A DNA stretch of 64,000 nt, taken from the NCBI GenBank assembly GCA_014058105.1, contig JACGCM010001655.1:3286001-3350000 (forward strand), written 5' to 3'. Every line of letters starts with the position of its first letter. Positions within the stretch are counted from its first letter, which is position 1. This DNA is from Kingdonia uniflora (taxonomy: Eukaryota > Streptophyta > Magnoliopsida > Ranunculales > Circaeasteraceae). Shown in pieces: positions 46,270 to 57,407 of the stretch. A program made the position numbers and the translations under genes. Below the pieces are notes generated by a model. That model searched no databases and was not told the origin of the DNA. It worked only from the letters and a program-made list of their open reading frames with translations.

Positions 46270-47093
46270 TTCTAAAGAAGCGTGGGACATTCATTTTTCT
46301 AATGACCCATTTTCTTATAAAATGTACATTAGTTTTTTCCCCATTTGTTCCTATTTACACCGTAACCTTTCAACTTCGATCGAAGGTTATTACCACTCGA
46401 CTTCTTTTGGTTTGTAGACCTTCCTCTGGTCATCAATACCTCGAATGTCGACTCCTCAGACTCACATTTTTCCTTCCTCCGGTACTCGTGGTTTACAGCC
46501 GCCGTAGTCACATCTGAGTATTGCAATAAACTCTTCCCGTACGTTTTTGTCGTGACAAAATGCTCGTACTCATCGTAAAGCGAGTTCAAGAACAAAAGTG
46601 TTTGTCTTCATCACCAACCATTTCCTCTAGATTCTCCAAGTTGGCTAATAACTTGGTAAAATCATTCAAGTGCTCTGACATAGAGATCCCTTGTCTCATT
46701 CTTAAGCGATAAAGCTTCCTCTTCAAATGGAGTCAATTTTGGATACTATTTACCAAATACTTCTCTAGAATCCTCCAAATTCTCTTTGCTGAGTTCATTC
46801 ATTACAAGGTACTTAATGTCTTGAGCAAAATAATAGAAAATTTAACCATAAGCCCTCTTGTTCATCTTCTTCCAAACACTCTCTTCTACCTCATCCGGCT
46901 TATCCTCCAATTCCTTATCTAAGTCAAGTTGATATAGCGCATCAATAACATCGCATCGCCACACGCCAAAGTTATTTATGCCATTGAATTTCACAACTTC
47001 AATCTTTGCATTGTTGAACATCACCGTTGTATTCATTTTTGGGGCCGAAGAACTAGATTCAACTACGTCTCCCATGTTTCCCCCAATTTTCAT
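46270..47093 (-). pseudogene. gag: gag of element E with zinc knuckle region
   Basis: Copia gag of the UBN2/DUF4219 kind. N-terminal part at 47093-46842: KIEVVKFNGINNFGVWRCDVIDAL. The middle is broken. C-terminal part at 46595-46329: FLNSLYDEYEHFVTTKTYGK and NHEYRRKEKCE. The region of the CCHC knuckle follows near 46330-46290 in another frame (CTFYKKMGH type) and is damaged. Confidence 0.83.
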
Positions 47094-47174
47094 GAACTAA
47101 TCAAATCCTAAAACCAAATTAAAATTAATAAACCCTAAATTACCTCAAATTCGTGCACCATCGTGGAACCATCC

Positions 47175-47190
47175 TTGCTCTGACACGAAT
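47175..47190 (-). other. Primer binding site of element E
   Basis: The minus strand reads ATTCGTGTCAGAGCAAGG next to the LTR. It matches the TATCAGAGC half of the tRNA-Met site but not its start. Confidence 0.6.
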
Positions 47191-47747
47191 TGTTGAGTCG
47201 CAACCGCGGAAGCCAAAACTCCAACTTCAATTTGGTTAGCAATGAACAAGCAGCAGTCAAAGAGAATACACATTACTCAAGTTTAAGGTAGTTCGGAAAT
47301 TTCCTACGTCTACCATATAAGAGAGAGAGAGAGAGTTTATTCAAGATTCTAGGTTACAATCACTCAAGGTTATAAGAGGTTCTCTAAAGGATTTCCTCTC
47401 AAATTGATCTCATCAAAGGTTGGCTCTAAAAGAATCTAAGTCCCCCTTATATAGTTGGGAAACTATTTACAATCACTCAAATCTCGAGGCAAGTCAAGGG
47501 TTCCAGCAAAATCTCAAAATTAAATTTTTCCAATGTCTATTCGAACAAACAATTTGTCCAATGTCTATTCGAACAGATAATTTGTCTGTTTAAACATACC
47601 CATTTTTATTCAAACAAAGACCATTTTCTATTCAAAGAAACAACCTTCGATGTGTTCTGTTCGAATAGTCCCAAAGTTTGCTCGAGCAGACTTTGTTATG
47701 TTCGAATAGACTCAAAGTCTATTAGAGCATAAAAGAGAGCATCAACA
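47191..47747 (-). repeat. 5' LTR of element E
   Basis: 557 bp, TGTTGA...TCAACA. Four exact TTCGAA copies in U3 (47540, 47568, 47660, 47701). A (GA)n run lies near 47325. Confidence 0.85.
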
Positions 47748-47862
47748 AGAGAAAGAGGGATACCCATTCGAAGTTTCTTCAAGATGATAATTTAGAAATA
47801 ACTCTATGAAGTACAGAGAGATATACCCGTTCTTAGTATATTTAAAGAGATGATGAGAGAAG

Positions 47863-48383
47863 TGTAGTCCCGTGATTCCACTTAGGGACAATAATAAACG
47901 TACATTAGTTTCGGGCTTGATACTATGCCGGAGGAGGGCACCACTCGACTCTCTCTGGGTTCTCTCTGTCTCATTGGTTTAGTTGATCGCCTCTGAAAGA
48001 GAGTCGCATAGGAGGCAATAGAAGAAGAGTAAGCAGAAGGAGCAGAAAAGAAGAAGAAGATATCCCCTCTATGTTACCCTTTTACCTCTATTTATTGGGA
48101 GGGATTAACATAGGGGTTTGCCAGCTCGCGAGCCCTGGGTAATTCCAAAGTTGCCTCTTCAGGGTGATGGGCTCTTATATTTCCACGTGGGTAGGGGGCT
48201 AACCATAGGTTGGTCGCTAGTTGTCTACGTAATGGTTCTATGGTCGCTGGGCGAGTCACCGCTATGGACCTGTTTGTCATTATAAGTGGCTCACAGTACG
48301 ACCTAGATGGAGTGTTCCTGCTCCTAGTGGTGGGGTTGCCCAGTGACCTTCCACCTTGTTGATAGTAGAAGCGTGCTCCTACA
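47863..48383 (-). repeat. 3' LTR of element D
   Basis: 521 bp with inverted ends TGTAG...CTACA. TATA-like CCAATAAATAGAGG near 48098 on the minus strand. A PPT follows at 48384-48397 (CCTGTGGGGGGTGAT). It is clearly GC-richer than the sequence to its left. The partner LTR is not in the window. Confidence 0.8.
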
Positions 48384-49258
48384 ATCACCCCCCACAGGTC
48401 TTGCTCGTAGTAAGCAGAAGCTGAGGTGGTGTGGTCGTGTGTCCACGGCTCGTCCTATTGGGTGGTGTGTGGTGTAACGTATCAAATCATTTTTTATGTG
48501 GAAAGGTGTGATGAGTACCTTGGGAGGGGTGATGAGTATTTTATATGTGAAAAGGTGTGTGGTGTAACTGCTGCCACTATGGCAACGTGTCAAATCATTT
48601 TTTGTGGGTCTGGAGTATTATTGTTATCCGTTTTTCCATTATAAGTGGATTGAGAAAGCCATTGAGCTCCTCTCTCTTGCTGCTTTTACTTTCCTTCTAA
48701 AAATAACAAAACTACGTGCATTCGCGGTGGTGCTAGAGTACGACTAATCGGTGTGGTTAGGGAGCTATTTATCCGTCAATGTGAGCTTACCGATAAGTTT
48801 ACTGACAAACTCATCTGATTTATGGTGATGTACTGTATGTTAATAATGGAAGGAATTCGAGAAGCACTGGTACTGACCAGGAGTAGTACATAATGATAGG
48901 GAAGCTGGCGCTGGTGTGGTGACAGCGTTGGGAGTCAGTAAAGGGGACTGACTACGATGCCAGGACGAATCATACTATTCATCGCGGAGTCACAGTCAGA
49001 TAGGCGACCACACCTGGGCTAATGAGGGTTAAGGGGTAGCGTGTCCCTAGGGTGCCCTAGAAAGCTAACTTACCAATATGCCCTTCGTACCTCTAGGGTT
49101 GAGCATGAAGTTTGTACCTTGATCATGCAGGGAAGTACGAGCGCCGAGCACGAGTCCATGTACTTCGATGAGAAAAAAAGCGAGCTGCGAGATGGTGGTG
49201 TCTAGTGAGGAATCCTCGACGGAGGGTTCTACGGTTGTACCGCCTTGTACTGTGCCCA
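48384..49258. other. PPT and promoter-side region of element D
   Basis: The minus-strand PPT is followed by a region with two related segments (GGTGTGTGGTGTAAC ... TCAAATCATTTTTT at about 48465 and 48555). A plus-strand CATTATAAGTGG at 48638 could be a TATA box for the antisense gene. No short ORF like those of B and C was found. Confidence 0.45.
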
Positions 49259-50047
49259 TGGAGTGGGAGGGCAGACACGACTACGAGATGGGAACATTGG
49301 TTCCGCGATAATTACGGGTGGAGTCGCGTGCGAATTTCAATGTGCAAGGGAGAGTTCCAAAATACCTGACCCATGAGGCTATTATTAGTCAGGTAAAAGG
49401 AGGGCCTCTAAGAGCTTCTAGCCCTATCCCAGCGAGAGGCGATTGCCCATCTCGTTGACCGAGATCAAGAGCCCAGGTATAAAAATGGAGTACCAAGACG
49501 AGGTCAACAAGCGAGCTTTGGCTAGAGGCAGTAGTGAGTGGATATAGACGGATTGCTAGATGTTAGCACCCACCCAATACATTGTCTATTATGGCAGTTT
49601 GATGCAGGGTTGAGGTTTCTGTTGGATGATTTGATGAAGATGTGTCTGAATACATTTGGGCAGGCGCCGGGACAAATGAACGGTAATTTTTACCATGTGA
49701 TGATTGGGTGCCGACTGATTAATCAGTCCGTGCTGGCTGATTAATCAGTCCATGCTACCCCGCTAGAATATTTGGTGCGGGGACATTATGATCGCGTATA
49801 AGACCTGATCGCAGGTGGGATATAGTCCCCGAGATTACGGGGAACGAGGTTGATAAGACTGGGGCTTTGGATGTACCATCATCGCCGTGTATTACCAGTT
49901 CTTATTCGTGGGTGGGCCGTGAAGGACGGAATACCCAGACCGTAACTAAAACATGAAGCGTAGTGGCCTAGGCATCCCCTGGCAAAGATGGTGAGGCCGG
50001 CCCGAGGTGTTAGAGGCTCATGCGTACTTCTGCACCTGAGTGGAGGC
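49259..50047 (+). pseudogene. Main antisense gene of element D, first part, cut by element C
   Basis: Plus strand, opposite to D's own orientation. A candidate start is ATG 49259. The best block is 49538-49744: AGLRFLLDDLMKMCLNTFGQAPGQMNGN, which follows the PF04195-type pattern (G.x(3)L...x(5)L..FG.AP.QL..N). The frame after it is broken by stops. At 50047 the coding sequence is interrupted by element C and resumes at 61978, where WRHWYYISQKSGEPKIF reads across the junction once C and the 5-bp duplication are removed. Many stops are present. Confidence 0.6.
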
Positions 50048-50810
50048 TGTAGGGGCCAAGTTTCGTATGAGGGAAACTGGCTCTTATGCTTTTTGGTTAA
50101 TCTTTGACTAGGGGTTTGCAAGCATATAATCAACAATAATACAAGATACTACTGAGACAATACACTTGCGTGGAGGCCTTGAATTGGTTACTCCACGACC
50201 TCTAGTGAAAGTTTTAAGGAGAAATGATATATATCGAGTTTAGTCGAGGGATCGAGGAGTAGATTGTTGTAAGGTATTCGAAGGTAATCTCGTAAGGCTT
50301 TTCGGGAGAGTTTTTTTAACACCTTTATAGTGCCTCCTCCCTCCTATTTATAGAATATAAAGAGGACTGAGTTACCATGGGAGATCAAGTTACATGTATA
50401 TCCTTTCGGGATAATTGACTTGTGTCTGAAGTCAGTTTTTACACTGGAGCTGCTGGTTCTGGCACTGTGGATGTTGGTTCTGACATTGTAGTTGTTGGTT
50501 CTGGCATTGTAGCTGTCAAGCGGCTTGTTTCACTATTCTATCTGGTGAGCCGACTATAAGACGTATCTACCTTCGACCATCTACGTCCATGGTCAAAGTA
50601 TTTATGGTACTGATGCTGAGTTCCGGTGCTGTTTATCTATCTTCGACTATAGTAGATGGCTTGATGATTCCTTCGAGTATTCGATTTATCTCAGAAGGCT
50701 TCATGAACTTAGTTACTGTCTTGTTGGGCTTCGAGTCTCTAGGTTAGCTTCGATGTAAGCATCGATCATTCGACTTGTGCTAGAAGGCTGCGAGTAGGCT
50801 ACTATATTCA
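50048..50810 (-). repeat. 3' LTR of element C
   Basis: About 763 bp. Shares TGTA(A/G)GGGCCAAGTTTCGTA and CAATAATAC(A/G)AGATACTACT with 61217-61977. TATA box CTATAAATAGGAGG near 50345. The outer end (GCTACTATATTCA) differs from the other LTR (GCTACTACA). Confidence 0.87.
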
Positions 50811-50820
50811 TGCCCCCCTC
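50811..50820 (-). other. Polypurine tract of element C
   Basis: GAGGGGGGCA on the minus strand, adjacent to the LTR. Confidence 0.75.
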
Positions 50821-50984
50821 AGCGGGTCAAAAATTGGTGTAGATGGCCCGTAGTGAGAAAATTGTCTAGTCATGGGAAGTCGAAGAGTTGACTGTTGAAT
50901 GCGGGTATTTCGGAGGACGGTAATTAAGGGTGGTAATTAATGTGATTGGGTATTAAGGGAGAATTAAATGAATCTTAATTCAGG

Positions 50985-50992
50985 TATAAATA
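50985..50992 (+). promoter_or_regulatory. TATA box of the short antisense unit of element C
   Basis: TATAAATAGGGGG on the plus strand, 128 nt before the ATG at 51120. It is at the same distance as in element B. Confidence 0.5.
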
Positions 50993-51119
50993 GGGGGTGT
51001 GAAGGGGAGTTTCAAAATACCTTTATCTTCCTCTTCTAGTATATGAAGCCATTGAAACCACACTGAACACGAGGTATCAAAAAAGAATGGAAGTAAGATA
51101 ATATCAGATAGGGCAGAAG

Positions 51120-51377
51120 ATGGCTGTATTGAAGGAAAAGTTCTTTGGCAATCACGGTCTGGACTAGGTGATGCCAGATTTAGTCAAGCTAGAGCCAGAG
51201 GAACCAATTCGTAGGATGCCCTATGCACATTGGTAGAGGGTGCTGCAGTGGATGAACTTGAGCACTAACAACCGGTATTTCTTTCTAAAGTGCATGGCCG
51301 AGGACGATGTCGATGCAGAAAATCGAGTTGAGGATGAGGAGGCAGGGCTCTACAAGAACTGTCCCGCCTATAAATAG
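51120..51377 (+). pseudogene. Short antisense ORF of element C (85 codons)
   Basis: Role unknown. The frame runs from ATG 51120 to TAG 51375-51377 with two in-frame TAG stops. The start is MAVLKEKFFGNHGLD; acidic/basic and Trp/Tyr-rich parts follow (LEPEEPIRRMPYAHW, VLQWMNLSTNNRYFFLK), then an acidic stretch (MAEDDVDAENRVEDEEAG) and YKNCPAYK. The order of motifs is the same as in the 2030-2312 homologue in B. It lies between the 3' LTR and the main antisense gene, on the same strand as that gene. No known family fits. Conservation between two diverged elements is the main reason to treat it as real. Confidence 0.55.
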
Positions 51378-52083
51378 GGGAGTCTTGGTGGTAGTGGTGA
51401 TGGTGGTGGTAGGTTGGTAAATGTTTTTTGTTATGTATTATTTTGTTGCTATTGTTGATGTTATATTTCCCTTTCCTATTCGATATCCATGATGTACGCC
51501 TGTATGTTTATGTAATGGAAATTTACTTTTGCCAAACTATGGTAGCAAACTAGCAATGTGTAATGTAGACGATGATAGTATAGGCGCGGTATTGATGCTC
51601 AAACTTTGAACTGTAGTCACAAAACGGCCAATAATGGTAAGAAACTTGAGTGATTTTCGAATGCTTGATGTGTATAGTCGAAGATTCAAAGTCAAATGTA
51701 GATGACGTTCATAAGCGGGATCAGGAGAGGTTTAAATTTTTTTTGATGTTGAAGGCATAAGGGCTTCGACTGCAACTAGCCGTGACAGCTGACATGTCAG
51801 AGGCGGTACTATGCCTAGAGCAGAGTGCCGTACAGGACATCATGATGTTTCCTCGAGCTACGAGAAAGAAGGTAGAAGTGACATGTAGGATTGAGTTGAT
51901 AGTTTCCGGTAGGGTGTCAGAAGGTTTGAGAGGTGTATAAGAAATTAATTGATGCGAGCGTGTGATACACATGCGTCAGTAGTTGAGGGTAATCATGTCA
52001 AAACACATTTCAGCCAAAAAATGAGGGGGAGTGGTAATGATGGTAAGTGGGGAAATCAAGGCATTTTTATTTTTTTGAGGTGG
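51378..52083. other. Spacer between the two antisense units of element C
   Basis: Begins with GGTGGTAGTGG-like repeats just after the short ORF, as in B. The remainder has no supported frame; the minus-strand ORF 51721-51972 is not supported. Confidence 0.45.
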
Positions 52084-52090
52084 TATTTAA
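52084..52090 (+). promoter_or_regulatory. TATA-like box of the main antisense gene of element C
   Basis: TATTTAAAG on the plus strand. A leader exon with ATG TTGGAGACGAGAAAAAG near 52188 follows, then an intron from GTATCT (about 52244) to TTTTATAG (52550). Confidence 0.4.
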
Positions 52091-52556
52091 AGAGGTGAGG
52101 GTAGAAATTTACTGTTCTTAATTATTTAAACATAGAAAAAATAGAGGAGGAGAGGAAACACATATTTTATTGTTGTGTTAGAACATGTTGGAGACGAGAA
52201 AAAGACAATTCGTTGCTGCTGAAAGATCTGAACCATACGAATAAGTATCTTTTAATTTCCTTCATAAATATGTGATTTGTAATTCAGCTCTGTCATTTTT
52301 TTTGCTGTATTTATATTGTGGGGTAGGTATTGTTAGGGTTTTGTTTGGTAATGGCCTGATTGAGGATGGGGGTAACCCAAGTGGCTGGGGGTGCGACCCA
52401 GTGGAAAATTAGAGTGAGTGAGGGATTGATTAGGGTCGAAGTCGAACATTCGACTGTGGGTTGGGCGATTTGGAGAGGGTAGAACATAATGTGACATCAA
52501 AATGTGATAGTCGAGTATATCAATCTAATTGTGTACCTTTTCTTTTATAGGGTATA

Positions 52557-54613
52557 ATGCGTACCCGTCAAGCTTCGAGAATGAGGTTGATAGATGAGGA
52601 GGTCGAAGTAAATGAACTGAGTGTATCTGAATGAGGACGAGCGGGTGAGAGGAGCGACGTGGAAATGTTAGAAATTACAGCAGGTACCCCATTTGCTATA
52701 GTAGTACCAGAAGTTGGAGCTTCGAGGAAGATAGGACTCGAGTGATCAGGGAGAGTAACGAAGATGAGATGGAGGAAGGGGAGGGAAAGAAAAATAGAGG
52801 TAGTGTCGGGCCTTCAGGGGATGAGAGGGATGAATGGGTAGGGGAGCGGAGTAATAATAGTGATAGTTTGGATGGTTCTAAGAGAGCAGCGGGGCCAGTC
52901 TCAACTCAGGAAAGAGCGAGGCTTGATCAATTCATGGTCAAACATGAGTTGTCAAAGGTGAGTGCTGAGTTAATGCCAGTAGGGGCCGAATTTACATTCA
53001 AGCTGCCCGAGGAAATAGGTATTGGACAACTGGGATGTGGCTCCTTGCCAGATGAATGACAACTTCTACTAGATGATGAGGGTGGTCGGGGGGATGAATG
53101 CAGAGTTGAACTATGAGATGAGGGGTTTGATCAAGTAGTTTGATATTGTATCGTTCTACTCGAGGAAAACCAATAAGAAGGAAGATACTTACCACATCTA
53201 ATGTCATGTAGATAAACCATAGCTATTTGATCTGTGTTCGACGAGGAATGGGTGGGATAAAGATTTAGTGGTGGCAAGGGGTAATTATGATAATGCAGAA
53301 GGGTAAGAGGTGTACAAGCTGCAGCACGGGGTGTATAATCTAAGTAAGTTGACAGTTGAAGGCTATTTATTAAGTGGTTTGAATAGATTATTTAAACTTT
53401 CCTTTTATTGTTTTGCAGAACCCAGTAGTAGAACATTGACAAATTCGAGGAGATATATTGACGAACTGATTGACCATGATGAATAGTGGGTAAACTGGGT
53501 ATTTGGGAAATTGGGTATTATGAGGAAGAGGCAGAAGAAGATAGATATGTTACTTCAAAATGTACCTGTTGCTGCTAGACAAACAAAGAAGAGAAGAGAT
53601 GAAGGTTCTTCGGCATGGGCCATAGAGATGGAGAAGGGAAGGTTGACTCGAAATTCAAACTATGTACTGAGGAATCCACAAGGAGGGTCGGGGACCGTAC
53701 ACCCGTATGTGCCCAAGGTCATACCCAATGTATCGCGGTAGGCTAACAAAGGTAAGGGCAAGGCTGTCGCCAAAGCTTTGATAGTGCAGACGACGAAGAC
53801 TACTTAGCATAAGAGATCTTGTGAACAGGTGGCTGATAATGTAGATGACGCAGATGAGGCGCGATGCAAAGATGAACAGGAAGAGTAGGCTCGAACAACG
53901 GCCGCGTCGATGGCAACCTTCTGCGGAAATGACCCAGATGAGGAAGGGAAGCAGATGAATAAGGCTCTACATCAGGTAACTATTTTATGAGATTGTGAAA
54001 TTATGTGAAAAGGGTGACTATGCTTCGAGAACTATTAATGGGTCAAATATTCTAGCAGGTGCATGCTTGGGCCTAAGCTTTTGCCAAAGCCCAGAGGGTA
54101 ACAACTATGAAGTTACAGCAGGCGAGGGATAGTCTAGAGCTTGCTCGAGGGACCTCGATGTCACTAGAGACCGAGATGATTGTGTTAAAGTGAAATATGT
54201 TGTAGATTAGAGCCGATTGTGCGAGGGAACTCGAGGTTGCGACAGCCAATAGTGATCAAATGCGAAAAATGTTGGAGGCGAAGCTGGCAGAAAAAAAGGA
54301 GCAGCTGGAAAAACAGAGGGCAAGTTACCAGGCGCAGTATAATGAGTAATGTGCAACGACCATTGCTTTGAAAATTTTTATTAACGATTTGGGATATAAT
54401 CTCGTTACTTTCGAGCGCTATTTATAGACAACAGAATCTGCCCCTGTCAAAGATGTGGCGCAGGCAGTGAGGATAGAAATTGATCATGCTGGTGGAGTTA
54501 TTGGAGATAATACGGTAGCCCCGTTGGTTGAAAGGGATGGTGTTGGTATAAGTACAATTGCAGAAGATATTGTTGTTAGTGGTGGTGCAGACGCTGCAGG
54601 ACCCAACCTGTAA
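52557..54613 (+). pseudogene. Main antisense gene of element C
   Basis: Plus strand, convergent with pol. First coding exon from ATG 52557 (MRTRQASRMRLIDEEVEV); one frameshift near 52735. The N-terminal region is Glu-rich, followed by RARLDQFMVKHELSK and then the PF04195-like part near 53050-53340 with RNGWDKDLVVARGNY, where the family has SNKGWK.RFFFVRG. Introns: 53344-53418 (GTAAGT...TTGCAG) and 53976-54058 (GTAACT...TAGCAG); the first lies at the same place as the intron at 5204 in B. The middle exon is basic (KRQKKIDML, RQTKKRRDEG), and the last exon (54059-54613) is coiled-coil (ELEVATANSDQMRKMLEAK, EKKEQLEKQRA), then acidic and Gly/Val-rich. Several stops occur. Confidence 0.65.
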
Positions 54614-55499
54614 TCAAGGGTACTAGAGGAGTTGCTATTGAAGAACCTATAGGAGGAGTTAGTGTGACAAATCCTGCATGAGTAGAATACTGGTAGAATG
54701 GTATGTCTTTATTGTCTGTTTGCTGTAACAAACTCTCTCGTTTTTCCTTGCTGTGATGTTTAAATTTGATTGATGGGCAGTACTCGAACATTGTGGAACG
54801 TATTTGAACTTGAGCTACTTGTTTGTATGTAGTTGATTTGAATTGCATGTGTGTATTGTGCTTGAACTGTTAGTATGTCTGTATGTTTGTATTCGTGTGT
54901 GCGATTCAAAGTATAGAATGCTTGTGTCAGGGTTCGAACTGGAACCTTGAAGAGCTTTGAGGTCATCCCCGAGTATATGTCAAGTCGAAGTACTGATATG
55001 ATACTTAGATTTGACCTAATCGAGAAGTGCATTGAACCTCGAAGGTCACCCCCAGGTCTATCCGCGGGATTGAGCCTAAACAAAGCAATATGTATTCACC
55101 CCCATTGCATTCCCGAGGGTCCGGTCTATCGACCATTCATGTCCCTCGGGTTTGCTTGAATTAGAAACTTGAAAAACTTTAAGGTCACCCCCATGTATTA
55201 GTCGGGTCAAAGGGTCGACGTGATACTTAGGTAAGACCAAGAAATTTACTGAACTTCGTAGGCCTAAGCTTGAACAAAGCATTATGTGGTTGCCCCCAAT
55301 GAATTCCCGAGGGTCCGGTCTATCGACCATTCATGCCCCTTGGGTTTGCTCGAATTGGAAACTTGAAAAACTTCGAGGTTGCCCCCAAGTATCATTCGGG
55401 TTTGAAAGGTTGACGTGATACTTAGGTTAGACCAAGAAATTCACTTGCAAAAATAACATGAAGCTCAGAGGATAAAAAATATATTCATTGATTATACTA
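54614..55499. other. Spacer between antisense gene and integrase end in element C
   Basis: Contains a directly repeated segment, at about 55070-55250 and 55270-55440 (GAATTCCCGAGGGTCCGGTCTATCGACCATTC-type core, at 55105 and 55301), and a shorter third copy near 54930-55040 (GAACTGGAACCTTGAAGAGC). No gene. Confidence 0.55.
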
Positions 55500-56868
55500 T
55501 ATTTACATCAGTTGAACATGGTGGTGGCCGCGGCCTATTGTATGAGACTAACTATATTATGTTCCATGGATTTGGTAGAGGCTTCTCCGCTTCTGTCATT
55601 TGATAATAAGATCCCTTGTTAATTTTTTCATACAGAACATAAGGTCCTTCCCAGGACTCGGCTAGCTTGTCAGGATTTTGAAGCTTCGAAGAGGGTATGA
55701 CTCGTCAAAGTTCCAAATCACCAATATTTAAACTGCGTGATCAAACTCTCTTGTTGTATGATTTATGGAGGGAAAGGTGGTAACGGCTGAGGTTTGCAAT
55801 AGCTCAATCTCTAGTTTCGTCAATCCATAACATATTGCATCCAAGTTTGAACTTATTGTCATCATCGGGGAGGTCAGGATTGCCTGTTGGTACTTTGAAC
55901 TGGGTAGGCAACACAGCTTCAGTACTATAAGCCAGAAGGAAGGGAGTGCAGCCTATCACTTTTCTTGGTGTGGTACGATAGGCCTAGAGTACATGTTATA
56001 ATTCTTGGACCCATCAGCCTTTCTTATCATCGACACGCTTCATGAGACCATCGACTATAGTTTTGTTGATTGCTTCGACCTGGCCATTCCCCTGAGGGTA
56101 ATAAGGTGTGAAAGGGGAGAGGATAATGTTGTATTTCTTGAGGAAATTTTGGACTTTGCTCCCAACAAACTATAGATTTTTATCACATAGAATCATGTGA
56201 GTGCAGCCAAAACGTGTGATGATATTTTCCCATAAGAACTTGATGACCTCTTGTTCTCTTGCTCAACATAGAGGCACGGCTTTGACCCATTTAGTAAAGT
56301 AATCTGTAACTACCAGAAGATGTTCTCATTTACTGGAAGCTTTGGGAAAAGAGCCCACTAGATCAATCACCCATCGTTTAAAGGGCCAAGCGACTTGGCG
56401 GCAATGGAGGTCTTATGAGGGGCATCGGATCTCATCAGCGTGACGTTGGCATTTGTTGCAGTGTTTACCATACTCTTCGGCTTGTTTTATCATATTAGGC
56501 CAGAATACGGCTTGAAGATCCATAGATCGACCAGCAGTATGAGCACTGTAGGTACCTTCATGGATTTTGGTGAGAATGGTATTAGCTTTATTTTGGGAGA
56601 TGAATTGGAGGTGTACGCCATTCGAGGATTTGCGGTGTAATCCGCCTTTAAGATGGGTGTATCCACAGCAGTTTTCTAGTAACAAACATTTGGCTTTGGG
56701 ATCTTCTGGGAGAGTAGAACTATTGAAATAAGCAAGAAATGATGCCCGCCAATCATCCCGATCGAGACTCTCGCCCCCGTTATTGATGGCATTCACTTCC
56801 AGATGGTTGATACTTGGGCTTTCGGGTACTTCGATATGTAGTGCTCGAGGTTCAGACTGGCCTAACAT
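55500..56868 (-). pseudogene. int: Integrase of element C
   Basis: 151 codons open at 56868-56413 (linker, zinc-binding domain with KIHEGTYSAHTAGRS and HCNKCQRHADE). After a stop the catalytic core follows: RWVIDLVGSFPKA (first Asp), LLVVTDYFTKWVKAVPL, ILCDKNL (second Asp) and YPQGNGQVEAINKTI (Glu). Then come LLAYSTEAVLPTQF and the C-terminal domain (KLAESWEGPYVLY, GSYYQMTEAE) ending near 55505. All three catalytic residues are present, but at least seven stops interrupt it. Confidence 0.87.
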
Positions 56869-57407
56869 GGCTCATATATAGGCGAGGGCATTGGCATGTC
56901 TGTTTTCACTTCAAAGATAATGTGTAATAGAAGACTTTTAAGGAAAATGATCCATGCGCCGACGAACAAGGGAAAGATACTCAGCCATGCGACCTCCTGC
57001 CTAATTTTTACCGGTGTACTGCCTCTAAACAAGTTGAGAATCTGTAAATACTATAAGTTTAGGAATACCAAGTTCGAGGGCGATATCGTAGCCATGTATT
57101 AGGGCTTTATATTCGGCCTCGTTATTGGAACATTCGAAGTTTAACTTGATGGCCTTTTTGATTCTGTCATTAGAGGGGGTAGCAAGAACAACACCGATCC
57201 CAGAACCATTAGGTCAAGCGAATCCATCTGTAAAGAGGCGCCAACCCATGTTAGAGTTCGAAGGGTCGCTCTGTTCGGGCTGGTTTTTTGGCAGATCATC
57301 TTCATGTTCTTCCCAGTCGATGTCTTCGACCGGGAAGTCGGCACAAAAATTAGTGACGGCTTGGCCTTTTTAAAATATCTATTTTTCGAAAGTGATGTCG
57401 TGTTCAC
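56869..57407 (-). pseudogene. rnh: RNase H of element C
   Basis: The minus strand reads LRVDGSANSSGSGVGVVL (first Asp), NFECSNNEAEYKALIHGYDIALELG (Glu), LIVFTDSQLVQRQ (second Asp) and ALAY near 56900. This is the plant Tat-type RNase H placed between RT and integrase. The open minus-strand ORF 57141-57407 is in another frame. Confidence 0.8.

Larger units (their letters stand above)
43320..47747 (-). mobile_element. Element E: Ty1/copia retrotransposon with internal deletion
   Basis: LTRs at 43320-43822 and 47191-47747. The order on the minus strand (gag, zinc knuckle, protease, integrase, RT) is the copia order. The primer site next to the 5' LTR reads CGTGTCAGAGC (a changed TGGTATCAGAGC). 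The termini TGTTGA...TCAACA of the right LTR match TTTTGA...TCAAAA of the left. Possible target duplication: AAAGA (43315-43319) and AGAGA (47748-47752), with one mismatch. RT core and RNase H are missing. Confidence 0.87.
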
